DNA from: a bacterium
Lineage (GTDB): Bacteria > Cyanobacteriota > Vampirovibrionia > Gastranaerophilales > Gastranaerophilaceae
Assembly (NCBI GenBank): GCA_014803505.1
Contig: JAAVBM010000005.1
Span: forward strand, 1 to 35,486
Reading direction: 5' to 3'
DNA: 35,486 nt
In this document: one piece after another, positions 1 to 10,565 of the stretch
How the letters are laid out: the number at the start of each line of letters is the position of its first letter
How positions within the stretch are numbered: the stretch's first letter is position 1
Notes under the pieces: model-generated
The model's input: the letters and a program-made list of their open reading frames with translations, nothing else
What the model was told of the DNA's origin: nothing
The model's database searches: none
Made by a program: the position numbers and the translations under genes

Positions 1-690
1 GATTTATAATGATAATGGTACAATAGAAAGCATAGCAGATACCACCTTCAGTGGCAATACCGCTAGTTCTTATGGTGGGGCGATTTATAATGATAATGGT
101 ACAATAGAAAGCATAGCAGATACCACCTTCAGTGGCAATACCGCTAGTTCTTATGGTGGTGCGATTTATAATTCTTCTGGTACAATAGAAAGCATAGCAG
201 ATACCACCTTCAGTGGAAATACCGCTAGTTCTTATGGTGGGGCGATTTATAATTATTCTACAATCAGTAGTATCAGTGATAGTACTTTTAGTAGCAATAC
301 TGCTAAATCTAATGGTGGTGCGATTTATAATAAAAAAACTATTAATGAAATAGTTAATAGTACATTTAATGGCAATACCGCTAGTTCTCGTGGTGGGGCG
401 ATTTATAATGATAATGGTACAATAGAAAGCATAGCAGATACCATCTTCAGTGACAATACTGCTAATTCTGATGGTGGGGCGATTTATAATTATTCAAAAA
501 CAACAATAGAAAGCATAGCAGATGCCACCTTTAGTGGCAATACTGCTTATTATTGTGGCGGAGCAATTTATAATGCAGGTACTATTAGTGAGATAGTGAA
601 TAGCACATTTAAAGGCAATTTTTCTACTTCTACTTCTTATTATGGCGGTGCTATTTATAATCTTGGAACAATGACAATTTCTGCTCGCGG
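1..690 (+). repeat. Nine tandem GGAI/FxxN (Pmp-type) repeats, 78-87 bp each
   Basis: The motif (G)CGATTTATAAT or a variant recurs at 1, 82, 163, 244, 322, 400, 481, 565 and 652. Unit lengths are 81, 81, 81, 78, 78, 81, 84 and 87 bp, all multiples of three, giving 26-29 residues per coil. Units 1 and 2 differ at a single base out of 81, and unit 6 again carries the first ~45 bases of unit 1 almost unchanged, while other units have diverged. Each repeat holds a GGAIYN and an F-S-G-N-T-A motif, consistent with one beta-helix turn. The array probably continues to the left of the window. Confidence 0.95.
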
Positions 691-3600
691 CTCTATAGAT
701 GAAGATGGTAATATCACAGAAGGTTTAACCGAATTTACCGGTAACTATGTAGGCTCAAAACTTACTGAATCGAATAATTGGGCTATATATAACTCTTCTG
801 GTTCTATAACTTTGAACGCTGACACCTATGGTACTATTCTTATGAATGATAAGATTCGTAACTATCGCACTAGTGATAACTTAAAGCTGACGGGTGATGC
901 TACAGGTACAATTAAACTGTTTGATACCGTATTTTCAGGTACTATAACTGCAGACAAAGTCAACATAACAACTGCAAATTCTAAAATTCAAAGCTATTTT
1001 AGTAATTTCAACTCCGATGAATCTGCGAAATGGACAATAGATGTAGATTTTGCAAATACCAAAGCTGATACTTTCACTGTCGGTTCCGGTACCGGTATAA
1101 TGTATATTGATAACCTCAATGTAATGGGTAATACCGACCAATATACTAAAGTTAAAGTACTTGATAAAACTGCAAATGATACAACTGAACTGAAACTAAA
1201 AGATGCAGTAGTCGATTTTCGTGACACCTTAAGTGATACCGTTTACAATGATGAAACCTTCCACCAAGAAGAAGGTTATGCTGTCGCAAGTTCAAAAACT
1301 TGGAACGGAACTAGTGGTGATGCAAAATATGGCGTCAACAATATGATATCTCAATGTATTGACGAAGAGCTTGATGGCTTGAATCTAATTGTTTCATCCG
1401 ATAAAAATGAAGTTCGAAATTTTGTATTCAAAGATGGCAGTACCTATACTCTAAATCAAGACCTAGATAGTATGTATTATGGCACCTTGAATGTCAAAGG
1501 TTTAGAAGGTTCTACTTCAACCATTGACGCTAACGGACACAAATTGTTTAATTTACCTAGTTCTTCATATATTTTAAATCTTTCAGATGTCAAATTAACC
1601 GGTGCTAAAAATATTATAACTGGTAACGGTAAAATTAATATTTCAGGAAAAGACACAACTTTAGATGGAATAGTTTCAGGAACAACGACCCTAAATTCCG
1701 GTAGTTTACATATTGCAAGTGATACTCTTGCGGGTAGTAACTCCTCTTTAACTATCACTGATGGTACCCTAGCATTAACAACCGGCGATATTGAATCCTA
1801 TAATATTTACAGGCTAACTCCGGGTACAACTGGAAAATTAGGCTTAGATATTGATTTGAAGGATAAAGTATCCGATCAGATGAGCATAACTAACAGTTCA
1901 GGTATAATCACTGTTTCTAGTGTTGATTTTATTAATGATGTGCCAAAAACGACTCAATTTGTAGTTCAAGTATTGAAAAATGGTTATAGTTCGACTTTGA
2001 AATTGGCACTTGCAGATAACATTAAACACTACGTATTTGATGATTATTATGATGTTTTAGCAGATGAAGTTCAAGTCGATACGGATTTTAATCAAGGTTA
2101 TTATAATAGATTATACAAAGGTTCAGCTATAGGTGAATTGTCATTGACTACGACAGATACAATAAATGACAGTATCTTGGTAGATATTAAGGTTGGTTAT
2201 GATGACACACCGGAAAAGACTTTAGACAGTTTGGGCGACACTTTGGATTTGATAACTCAAAGTAATTTGAGCACTCGTAACTTCAATTCAAACAATGCGA
2301 AAGACGTTTATAACGTGGGTGTGGACTTGGGCGAGATGTCTGCGGGCAACTTTAACATAAACGGAACCTTGGATGAGTCAGGCAACCTTTCAACAGTGAA
2401 CTTCAAGAACCATAAAGCTTTGCAAATTGGCGAAAACACTCATGTAGCAATAAACAATGCACGTTTGACCGGTAATCGCAATTTAATAAGTGTTGGTTCA
2501 TCAAGTTCAGATTTAACCTTGAACAATGCTTATATTAATGGCAATATTATCGGGAATGAGAAATTTAACCTTCTAATTGATGGAACAGATACAACAACCG
2601 TAATGGGCAGTATTACGAATGCTGATGTAACTTTCAAAAATGGTGGTTTGGTTGTTGCTGAAAATACATTTGCGGATGATTCAGTATCCTTGAAGGTAGA
2701 ACGTGACGCATATGTATATTTGAATGATGGAGATATTTCTAATTATCATTTCAGTAATATCGATTCTTCAAGTTCATCCAAGTATGGTTTGGATTTGGAT
2801 TTAGAAGAACGTTGTGCTGATGTAATTACCGCAGAGGGAACGGGTCGTATAGTATTTGAGAAATTTGATATAGTAAACAGGAACTTATCGAATGTAAATA
2901 TTGGAGAGGATTATACAATCCGTATATTGCATACGACAGATGACAGTTTGCAATTGGCGATCAGTGAAACTGTACAGTTGCAGTTGGCTAAGGAATATAA
3001 ATTGGGAACAGTTCATGAGATAACCCGTATGGATGAAGTTGTTCCTGTTGCTGACTGGGGTACCATTTGGGAAGTTGAAGAAACAGATATTGACGTATAT
3101 GGCAAGTTGAAGTTAGCAACAACCGTAACAACAAATGACAGTTTGCATTTGTATGAGCTCAGAAAAGACCCTCAAAAGGCTGTAATTAATCGTGGCGATA
3201 CTTTGATGTTAATGAGTATATTGGAGACAGAAGAGGATCGTCGTTTCTATACGGATTCGGTATCACGTTATAATTTGAGCGTAGACATTGGCGATATGAG
3301 TTCCGGTAAGATGTCTTTGGAAGGGGCAACAGATGGCAGCGCCTTATCAGTAATCGATATGGGCACTCACAAGGGCTTCAAGTTATCAGATGCGACCGAG
3401 TTAAGTGCGACAGATATTGAATTTGTGAATGCAGGTTACAAAGATGGTTCTTTGTTTAACTTAACCAATTCAGATGCAGTATTGAACCTTGGTAATGTAA
3501 TAATAACAGATACGGCAAGTACCAATGCGATTAAGAATTCAGCTACAGTTAATTTCACAGGTGGTCGAAACATATTATATAGTGGAATAACCGGCACAGG

Positions 3601-6600
3601 TGTGACTAATGTAACCGGCGGAGAACTTCATTTGACCGAAGGTTTGTCAATTACTCAGGCTGCGATTAATGTAGTTGACGGTTTATTGACTGTAGATATC
3701 GATAGCCAATTATTTAGTGATTTGACAGTAGAAACCAACGGTCGTGTACGTTTGGCAAATGCGAATGCATTAACTTCAAGTGTATCTAATGATGGCGAAG
3801 TAGAAATTCAATCCGGTACATTGCTTGAAGATATTAGCGGTGCAGGCACAACAGTAATTAGTGGCACAGTGATTAATGATTCAGAGATTGATCAAGATGT
3901 TTCAATAGTTTCTTCCGGCGAATTAACAACAAGTGCTGATGATATTGGCGGGCTAATCAGTAACTCAGGAATATTGAATTTGAGTGGAACTTTGCAAAAT
4001 GTAGTCAAAGAGAATGGAACGACGAATGTTGCAGAGCGTTTAACCTTAGCTGTTGGAGCAGGCATATCCGGCACATTGAATTTGAATGATGGATTTATTT
4101 CAACTCAAGACAATTTAACATCTACTTATGAAATAGGCACGATGTTGAACGAGGGCAGTTTTGACATCGATGTAGATTTGAGTAAAAAATCATCAGATTT
4201 ATTTAATGTTGGTAATGGCTCAAAAGGTTTAGTTTATATTGAAACAATTAATTTCTTGAAATCTACAACATTAAGCGAAGGTGAAAGCATCAAGATACAA
4301 GTTTTGGAAACTAATGGAACAGATGCGATTCAAATTGCATTGAATGAAGCCTTGAAGGCAGAGCGTATAGCAATAGGTACAGTCACAGAACAAAGTAATG
4401 ATTTACATGCAACCGTATCCTTTGATGAGAAGTATCACGACAATAATCTTGTGGGAACGCTTTATGCGACTTTGACAGAGGGAACAACCAAGACAACGAA
4501 TGACAGTATTGAGTTGTCTTATTCAGGAATAGAGTGGGGTGATCCAAGTAAAACCGAGCGTAAGGATACTTTGAAGGAATTAACTCAATATGATACCGAT
4601 GAGGATAAGAATTTTAACTTCAAGAAATCTAATGATAAATACACAGTTGAAGAGGATTTAGGCGAAGCAACTAATGGTGTATTAAATATTAATGGAGTAT
4701 CCGATGGAGAAGACAAATCCGAGATAGATTTAAATAATCATGGCGGCTTTAAGTTGACAAATGATACAACTTTGAATATCAATAATGTAAAAATAGGTGG
4801 CGGAAAGGACGATAAGCTAATTGTAGCGAGCAATCCGGATGCAGAGATTAATATAAAAAATAGTACAATAGATGGTGACATAGATGGCAATGACACCGAT
4901 ATAAATATTAGTGGCGGCGATGACGACACGACCATTTTGAATGGCAAAGTAACTGGTAGTAAGACAACCTTAGATGGTGGTACTTTGAAGTTTAAAACAG
5001 ATACTTTTGAAGATGAGGATGATACTTTAACTATTACTAAAGGTCGTGTTTATTTAGAAGATGATAAGGTTGATACTTATAAAATAACTAAGTTGACATC
5101 ATCCGAGGAAGGTCGTTACAGCATCGATGTAGATTTGAGTACAAACACATCAGATAAATTGGATATAGAAAATTCAACATCTAATGGTACAGTTTACGTA
5201 GATGAGATTAATTTCATCAATGGGAAATTACATGAAGAGTTTAAGACACAGATTTTAGAAACACATGGAAATGATAACATTCAGGTTAAGTTGTCTGATG
5301 AAATCAAGAATACAGTTTATGATTTGGGTACAACCGAACGAACTTGGGATGATTTGAAGGCAAATGTAGACTTTGATGAAACCTTCCATGATTTCAGTCA
5401 ATTGGGTGATATTTATGGATCAATTCGTGAGGCAACGAGTGTAACAACTAATGACAGTATCGAGTTGGTAAAAAATGCACCAGTATGGCGTGATGAAGTA
5501 TCAAGTAAGGATCGTTTAGATACATTACATGAGCTTTCAGTCTATGCAACAGAAGAGGATAAGAATTTCAACTTCAAGAGCGGTAGTGATGTATATGGTT
5601 CTAAGGCTGATGTAGGCTTAGTTGATGGAACTTTATCCGTTAATGGTGTTTCTGATAGTGACGGAAAATCAGAGATAGATTTGAGTGGCTATTCAGGTTT
5701 CAAGTTGGGTTCAGACAGTACTTTGAACTTAACAGATTTGGAAATGAGCCATGGTAAAAACAATACCTTGATAAGTGCAAATGAATCAGGCGGCGTAGTA
5801 AATATTGAGAATAATACTTTACACGGTAACATATTAGGTAATGAAACCAAGATAACAATAACCGGCGACGAATCCGATAGAACAATCTTGGATGGTCGAA
5901 TTACGGGCAGTGATACGACTTTGAATGGCGGAACTTTAGAGTTTAATACTGATACCTTTGGTGATAATGATGATACTTTGACAGTTAACAAAGGTCGAGT
6001 AGATATTCAGGATGGTTCAGTAGATACTTATGACGTAACCAAGTTGACATCCTCAGAAAAAGGACGTTACAGTATAGATTTAGATTTAAGCGATGAAACC
6101 TCTGATAAGTTTAACATAACAGATACGACCTCATCAGGAACAGTTTATATTGACTCTATTCGTTATCTAAACGGAGATATATCAAAAGAGTTTAAATCTC
6201 AAGTCTTGGAAACTCATGGCAATGATGGAATTCAAATTAAGTTATCCGACGAAATCAAGAGTTCTTTGTATGATTTAGGTATGACTGAGCGCAGTTGGGA
6301 TGACTTGAAGTCCAGTGTATATTTTGATGAGCTTTTCCATGATTATCATCAGGAAGGGGTTCTTCAGGGTTCAATAACAGAGGCAACAAGTAAGACGACT
6401 AACGATAGTATCGCCTTAGAAGTAACCGGTACAAAGTGGGGTGACACTGATGTTGAAGAACGTTTGGACACCTTGCATGAGTTGTCTGTATATGAAAGTG
6501 AAACAGATAAATCATTTAATTTTAGAACAAGTGAAGATGAATATGCATCAAAGACAGATGTAGGTTCAGTAAATGGCACTTTGTCCTTAAATGGTGTACA

Positions 6601-9600
6601 GAATGGCGATTCAAAATCATCAATAAACTTAAAAGGTCATAGTGGTTTTGATTTGGTCGATGATAGTGTCTTGAATATTACAGATTTGGAATTAGGCGGC
6701 GGTAAAAGCGACAATTTGGTAGTGGCTTTGGCACCTGATGCAGTTGTAAATATCGAAAACGGCACCTTAAACGGTAATATTCGAGGTAATAACACCGAAA
6801 TCAATATTAGTGGTGATGTTAATGATACCACCTTATTGAATGGTTTGGTAACTGATAGTGATACGACTTTAGACGGCGGCACATTGAAGTTTAATACCAA
6901 TACTTTTGGCGATAAGGATGATACTTTGACCGTAAAATCGGGTCGTGTAGACTTAAAAGACAGTCGCGTTGATACTTATGATGTAACTAAATTAACTTCA
7001 TCTGAAGCAGGTAAATATAGTATTGATGTAGATTTAACTGCTCAAAAATCTGATAAGTTTAATATAACAGATGTGAGTTCATCCGGAACAGTTTATATTG
7101 ATACCATAAATTATATTAATGGCGAGTTACCAAGTGAATTTACGGTACAGGTATTAGATACCAAGGGTAATAATGATATTCAGATTAAGTTGTCCGATGA
7201 AATCAAGGATAAGATTTATGACTTTGGCACAACCGAGAAAACTTGGGATGATTTGAAGGCAAATGTAGACTTTGATGAAACCTTCCATGATTACACTCAG
7301 GTTGGCGACTTGCGTGGTTCAATTAAGGAAGCGACCACCTCAACAACCAATGATAGTATATCCTTGAAGATTGACGCGCCGATTTGGCATGAAAGAACTG
7401 TAAGTGATCGTTTGGACACCTTACATGAAATTTCAGCTTATAAAACAGATATTGATAAGAGTTTCAACTTTAAAACAAGTGTAGATGTGTATGAATCAAA
7501 AACAGATGTTGGAGATTTAAATGGCACATTATCAGTGAAAGGTGTATCAGATGGTGAGTCAAAATCCTCAATAGACTTAAAAGGTCATGGCGGCTTTGGC
7601 TTAAAATCAGATTCCTTTTTGACCTTAACGGATCTTGAACTTGTCGGAGGTAAGGATGCTACTTTGATATCTTCAATTACTTCCGGTGGCGTTGTAAATA
7701 TCGAAAACAACACATTACATGGTAATATTTTAGGTAATGAAACAAAGATTAATATAACCGGTAATGACAAAGATACAACTGTATTAGATGGTCGCATCAT
7801 CGGCAGTGATACAACCTTAGATGGTGGTACTTTGAAGTTTAATACAGATACTTTTGGCGATAAAGATGATACTTTAACAGTATTATCCGGTCATGTAGAT
7901 GTACAAGACAGTAAAATCGACACTTATGATATAACGAAGCTAACCTCTTCAGCCAAAGGTCGTTACAGTATTGATATCGATTTGAGTAATGAGATTGGAG
8001 ATAAGTTAAATATAACCGACACAACATCCAGTGGAACAGTTAATATTGATGATATAAATTATATCAATGGCGAATTACCAAGTGAGTTTATCGCTCAAAT
8101 ATTGGAAACAAATGGTAATGACGGAATACAGATAAAACTTTCTGATGAAATCAAGGAAAAGATTTACAATTTCGGCAAAACACAACGCAATTGGGATGAT
8201 TTGAAGGCGGACGTTTCTTTCGATGAATTGTTCCATGATTACCATCAGGAAGGTACGTTGACCGGAACGATTAAGGAAGCAACAACTAAGACGACCAATG
8301 ACAGTATATCCTTGAAGGCAGATGCTCCAGTTTGGGATGACGCAGAAGTAAGTGATCGTTTGGATACTTTGCATGAGATCTCCGCATATTCAGACGCACC
8401 ACTTAAGACATTTAACTTCAAGACAAGTGAAGATGAATATGATTCTAAAGCGGATGTAGGCTCCGTGAATGGAGAGTTGTCAATCAATGGTGTAAAAGCA
8501 TCGGGCAAATATTCAACGATTAACTTAAAAGGTTTCAAAGGTTTTGAACTTATTAAGAATTCGAAGTTGAATATTAATAGAACTCGAGTTTCTAATGGTG
8601 CAGATAATACTTTGCTAACAGCGCGAGATTCCGAATCCTCCGTAACTTTAAATAATTCACAGGTAGATGGTGTAATCACTGGTGTAAATGGTTATACCGT
8701 AAATATAACCGGTGATGCGACTCATGTATTTGATGTTCGTAATGAAATACAAAATGCCAATATAAATGTAGATACAGTTCAATTGGATATGTATAATACG
8801 AGCGCATTTTCAAGCAGTTCAGTAACCATGAATAGTGGCACGTTGAATCTGACTGCAGATCGATTAGTATCTGATTTATCATCTGATTCTTTTAGCATTA
8901 ATGGTACGTTTAATATTATGGCAGATGCAGATTTGTCTCGAGAGGTAATGGATAAATTACCATCAGCTACAACAATAGCCCCAGAAGCTTTATTGCAGGT
9001 ATCAGGGATCAACTTGTTATCAGATACATTAGCAACGAGTGTATCTATACCATTTGCTTATTCAGGTTTCAAGGATCAAGTATCTTATATTGGTTCAAGT
9101 GAGTTGTCTCAATCAACTCAAATAACAACAGCATATGCTCCAATATTCAAATATGATATACGATATGAAAACCGCGAAGATATGGGTTACTTTGTGTTTA
9201 GTCGTCATACCTCTGGTCGTGGCAATCCAAGTGATTCATTCAACCCATCAGTATTAGCAAGTCCAGTAGCAACTCAGGCAGCGGGTCAGTCAGCAATGAA
9301 TGAGGCATTTCGTTATGTATTTGAGCATGCAGATGCGTTTACTCAGTTGCCAATGTTGGATAGACTTTCCGCAATCAAAGCGAATCAGACAGCAATGAGT
9401 ACAGATTTCAATCATAACCTTGGTTCTTTGTGTAATGAGCACAATAACAAGGCTGGTTGGTACCGTCCATATTCAACTTTCGAGACAATCCATTTAGATA
9501 ATGGTCCTCGTGTAAGTGCGACAAATTATGGTTCATTAGTTGGTTATGACAGTGACTTCCGTAGTTTGCCAAATGGTTGGACGAATGTCGGAACAGGTTA

Positions 9601-10399
9601 TATCGGTTATAACGGTTCCCAATTGCGTCATGGCGGCGTCGATACAACGACCAATGGCGGTTTGCTTGGAATAACCGAGACCTTCTATAAGGGTAATTTC
9701 TGGACAGCTTTGACCGCAACTGTTGGAGCCAGCGTAGCAGAAACTCGTACAATGTATGGAAAAGAAGATTCAACGATGTTAATGGCTGGAATTGGTTCAA
9801 AGACAGGTTATAACTTTGAATTTAAAGAAGGCAAATATATTATTCAGCCAATAATGTTTATGAGTTATACTTTTGTAAATACTTTTGACTATACAAGTGC
9901 ATCCGGCTTACGTATAGAAAATGATCCAATGCACACAATTCAGTTGAATCCTCGTGTACGTGTAGTTGGGAATTTCCGCAATGGTTGGCAGCCATATGCA
10001 AGTATAGGTGCAGTTTGGAATTTGATGAATAATTCCAGCACTAGTGCAAATGGTGTTAAATTACCGGAAATGCATACAAAGCCATATGTAGAATATGGTG
10101 TCGGAGTACAAAAGCAGATGAAGGATCGTTTCACCGCCTTTGGTCAGGCAATGATTCGCAATGGTGGTCGCACAGGTATATCGTTTACCGCGGGTTTCCG
10201 TTGGGCTTTGGGTCATGACCAAGTTCACGACCATTCACACGATGAAGTTAATGGCGTAAGCGGTTTACGTAATGCCTCTCAAAGCGTTCCAAGAACGATA
10301 TTGAAACAGCTATCAGCATCAGATCGTGCCAAACTAGGTGCAAAACCAATAAAATACACAACAATAACTTCAAATGGTGCGACTTTGCGTGAGTTGTAG
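1..10399 (+). CDS. Giant autotransporter adhesin, 5'-truncated by window edge
   Basis: The frame is open from base 2 to the TAG at 10397-10399, about 3,465 codons, so the true start and signal peptide lie left of the window; the GTG at 596 is only the first in-frame start-like codon. Order of parts: nine GGAIYN/FSGNTA repeats (1 to about 690), matching the GGAI and FxxN motifs of the chlamydial Pmp passenger family; a long serine/threonine/asparagine/aspartate-rich beta-helix-like passenger with 316-317-residue modules (about 2165-8690); a linker; an autotransporter beta-barrel (about 9443-10213) of alternating aromatic strands ending in GFRWALG; then a tail of about 60 residues. Cysteine is very rare. 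Known for the family: Sec export, barrel insertion in the outer membrane, passenger displayed at the cell surface. Inference: adhesin or host-contact protein. A GC hairpin terminator follows the stop. Confidence 0.9.
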   Translation, partial: IYNDNGTIESIADTTFSGNTASSYGGAIYNDNGTIESIADTTFSGNTASSYGGAIYNSSGTIESIADTTFSGNTASSYGGAIYNYSTISSISDSTFSSNTAKSNGGAIYNKKTINEIVNSTFNGNTASSRGGAIYNDNGTIESIADTIFSDNTANSDGGAIYNYSKTTIESIADATFSGNTAYYCGGAIYNAGTISEIVNSTFKGNFSTSTSYYGGAIYNLGTMTISARGSIDEDGNITEGLTEFTGNYVGSKLTESNNWAIYNSSGSITLNADTYGTILMNDKIRNYRTSDNLKLTGDATGTIKLFDTVFSGTITADKVNITTANSKIQSYFSNFNSDESAKWTIDVDFANTKADTFTVGSGTGIMYIDNLNVMGNTDQYTKVKVLDKTANDTTELKLKDAVVDFRDTLSDTVYNDETFHQEEGYAVASSKTWNGTSGDAKYGVNNMISQCIDEELDGLNLIVSSDKNEVRNFVFKDGSTYTLNQDLDSMYYGTLNVKGLEGSTSTIDANGHKLFNLPSSSYILNLSDVKLTGAKNIITGNGKINISGKDTTLDGIVSGTTTLNSGSLHIASDTLAGSNSSLTITDGTLALTTGDIESYNIYRLTPGTTGKLGLDIDLKDKVSDQMSITNSSGIITVSSVDFINDVPKTTQFVVQVLKNGYSSTLKLALADNIKHYVFDDYYDVLADEVQVDTDFNQGYYNRLYKGSAIGELSLTTTDTINDSILVDIKVGYDDTPEKTLDSLGDTLDLITQSNLSTRNFNSNNAKDVYNVGVDLGEMSAGNFNINGTLDESGNLSTVNFKNHKALQIGENTHVAINNARLTGNRNLISVGSSSSDLTLNNAYINGNIIGNEKFNLLIDGTDTTTVMGSITNADVTFKNGGLVVAENTFADDSVSLKVERDAYVYLNDGDISNYHFSNIDSSSSSKYGLDLDLEERCADVITAEGTGRIVFEKFDIVNRNLSNVNIGEDYTIRILHTTDDSLQLAISETVQLQLAKEYKLGTVHEITRMDEVVPVADWGTIWEVEETDIDVYGKLKLATTVTTNDSLHLYELRKDPQKAVINRGDTLMLMSILETEEDRRFYTDSVSRYNLSVDIGDMSSGKMSLEGATDGSALSVIDMGTHKGFKLSDATELSATDIEFVNAGYKDGSLFNLTNSDAVLNLGNVIITDTASTNAIKNSATVNFTGGRNILYSGITGTGVTNVTGGELHLTEGLSITQAAINVVDGLLTVDIDSQLFSDLTVETNGRVRLANANALTSSVSNDGEVEIQSGTLLEDISGAGTTVISGTVINDSEIDQDVSIVSSGELTTSADDIGGLISNSGILNLSGTLQNVVKENGTTNVAERLTLAVGAGISGTLNLNDGFISTQDNLTSTYEIGTMLNEGSFDIDVDLSKKSSDLFNVGNGSKGLVYIETINFLKSTTLSEGESIKIQVLETNGTDAIQIALNEALKAERIAIGTVTEQSNDLHATVSFDEKYHDNNLVGTLYATLTEGTTKTTNDSIELSYSGIEWGDPSKTERKDTLKELTQYDTDEDKNFNFKKSNDKYTVEEDLGEATNGVLNINGVSDGEDKSEIDLNNHGGFKLTNDTTLNINNVKIGGGKDDKLIVASNPDAEINIKNSTIDGDIDGNDTDINISGGDDDTTILNGKVTGSKTTLDGGTLKFKTDTFEDEDDTLTITKGRVYLEDDKVDTYKITKLTSSEEGRYSIDVDLSTNTSDKLDIENSTSNGTVYVDEINFINGKLHEEFKTQILETHGNDNIQVKLSDEIKNTVYDLGTTERTWDDLKANVDFDETFHDFSQLGDIYGSIREATSVTTNDSIELVKNAPVWRDEVSSKDRLDTLHELSVYATEEDKNFNFKSGSDVYGSKADVGLVDGTLSVNGVSDSDGKSEIDLSGYSGFKLGSDSTLNLTDLEMSHGKNNTLISANESGGVVNIENNTLHGNILGNETKITITGDESDRTILDGRITGSDTTLNGGTLEFNTDTFGDNDDTLTVNKGRVDIQDGSVDTYDVTKLTSSEKGRYSIDLDLSDETSDKFNITDTTSSGTVYIDSIRYLNGDISKEFKSQVLETHGNDGIQIKLSDEIKSSLYDLGMTERSWDDLKSSVYFDELFHDYHQEGVLQGSITEATSKTTNDSIALEVTGTKWGDTDVEERLDTLHELSVYESETDKSFNFRTSEDEYASKTDVGSVNGTLSLNGVQNGDSKSSINLKGHSGFDLVDDSVLNITDLELGGGKSDNLVVALAPDAVVNIENGTLNGNIRGNNTEINISGDVNDTTLLNGLVTDSDTTLDGGTLKFNTNTFGDKDDTLTVKSGRVDLKDSRVDTYDVTKLTSSEAGKYSIDVDLTAQKSDKFNITDVSSSGTVYIDTINYINGELPSEFTVQVLDTKGNNDIQIKLSDEIKDKIYDFGTTEKTWDDLKANVDFDETFHDYTQVGDLRGSIKEATTSTTNDSISLKIDAPIWHERTVSDRLDTLHEISAYKTDIDKSFNFKTSVDVYESKTDVGDLNGTLSVKGVSDGESKSSIDLKGHGGFGLKSDSFLTLTDLELVGGKDATLISSITSGGVVNIENNTLHGNILGNETKINITGNDKDTTVLDGRIIGSDTTLDGGTLKFNTDTFGDKDDTLTVLSGHVDVQDSKIDTYDITKLTSSAKGRYSIDIDLSNEIGDKLNITDTTSSGTVNIDDINYINGELPSEFIAQILETNGNDGIQIKLSDEIKEKIYNFGKTQRNWDDLKADVSFDELFHDYHQEGTLTGTIKEATTKTTNDSISLKADAPVWDDAEVSDRLDTLHEISAYSDAPLKTFNFKTSEDEYDSKADVGSVNGELSINGVKASGKYSTINLKGFKGFELIKNSKLNINRTRVSNGADNTLLTARDSESSVTLNNSQVDGVITGVNGYTVNITGDATHVFDVRNEIQNANINVDTVQLDMYNTSAFSSSSVTMNSGTLNLTADRLVSDLSSDSFSINGTFNIMADADLSREVMDKLPSATTIAPEALLQVSGINLLSDTLATSVSIPFAYSGFKDQVSYIGSSELSQSTQITTAYAPIFKYDIRYENREDMGYFVFSRHTSGRGNPSDSFNPSVLASPVATQAAGQSAMNEAFRYVFEHADAFTQLPMLDRLSAIKANQTAMSTDFNHNLGSLCNEHNNKAGWYRPYSTFETIHLDNGPRVSATNYGSLVGYDSDFRSLPNGWTNVGTGYIGYNGSQLRHGGVDTTTNGGLLGITETFYKGNFWTALTATVGASVAETRTMYGKEDSTMLMAGIGSKTGYNFEFKEGKYIIQPIMFMSYTFVNTFDYTSASGLRIENDPMHTIQLNPRVRVVGNFRNGWQPYASIGAVWNLMNNSSTSANGVKLPEMHTKPYVEYGVGVQKQMKDRFTAFGQAMIRNGGRTGISFTAGFRWALGHDQVHDHSHDEVNGVSGLRNASQSVPRTILKQLSASDRAKLGAKPIKYTTITSNGATLREL
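4499..8296 (+). repeat. Four tandem ~950-bp coding modules inside the autotransporter passenger
   Basis: The TTNDSI motif has its Asn codon at 4499, 5450, 6401, 7349 and 8297, so four consecutive modules measure 951, 951, 948 and 948 bp (317, 317, 316, 316 residues). Each has the same order of landmarks: NDSI, RLDTLHE or a variant, a DKxFNF segment, a GVSDG-like turn, GGTLKFNTDTF, SSGTVYID, LSDEIK and WDDLK. A fifth, partial module runs on to about 8690. More diverged and unequal relatives have NDS(I/L) at 2165 and 3134 (spacings 969 and 1365 bp). Confidence 0.92.
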
Positions 10400-10443
10400 T
10401 TATCCAAAAGAGATCTACTTACTTCATATCCTCATGAAGTGGT

Positions 10444-10476
10444 CTTGGGGGCACCCCCAAGGCTTTTGCTTTTATT
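10444..10476 (+). terminator. Rho-independent terminator of the autotransporter gene
   Basis: A CTTGGGGG / CCCCCAAG stem (10444-10451 with 10454-10461, minimal loop so the inner pair probably opens) is followed by two runs of four T (10464-10467 and 10470-10473). It lies 45 bp after the stop. A second inverted repeat, ACTTCAT/ATGAAGT (10421-10427 with 10434-10440), sits just before it. Confidence 0.8.
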
Positions 10477-10565
10477 AAAATTATAAAAATAACCGGTCGG
10501 GTATAATTGTAAAAGAACACTTTAAATGCGAAACCGTAACACCTCAAATGCGAATTTTGGAAGAG

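Noticed and set aside
1-600. Regular ~81-bp repeats that could suggest a CRISPR array
   Set aside because: The units abut without unique spacers, their length is a multiple of three, and they are in frame with the autotransporter.
8075-8374. 99-codon minus-strand frame
   Set aside because: Antisense to a conserved module of the autotransporter; no start signals.
935-10134. Many open frames of 60-144 codons on the minus strand across the autotransporter
   Set aside because: They mirror the repeated coding sequence, lack ribosome sites, and their translations show no family features.
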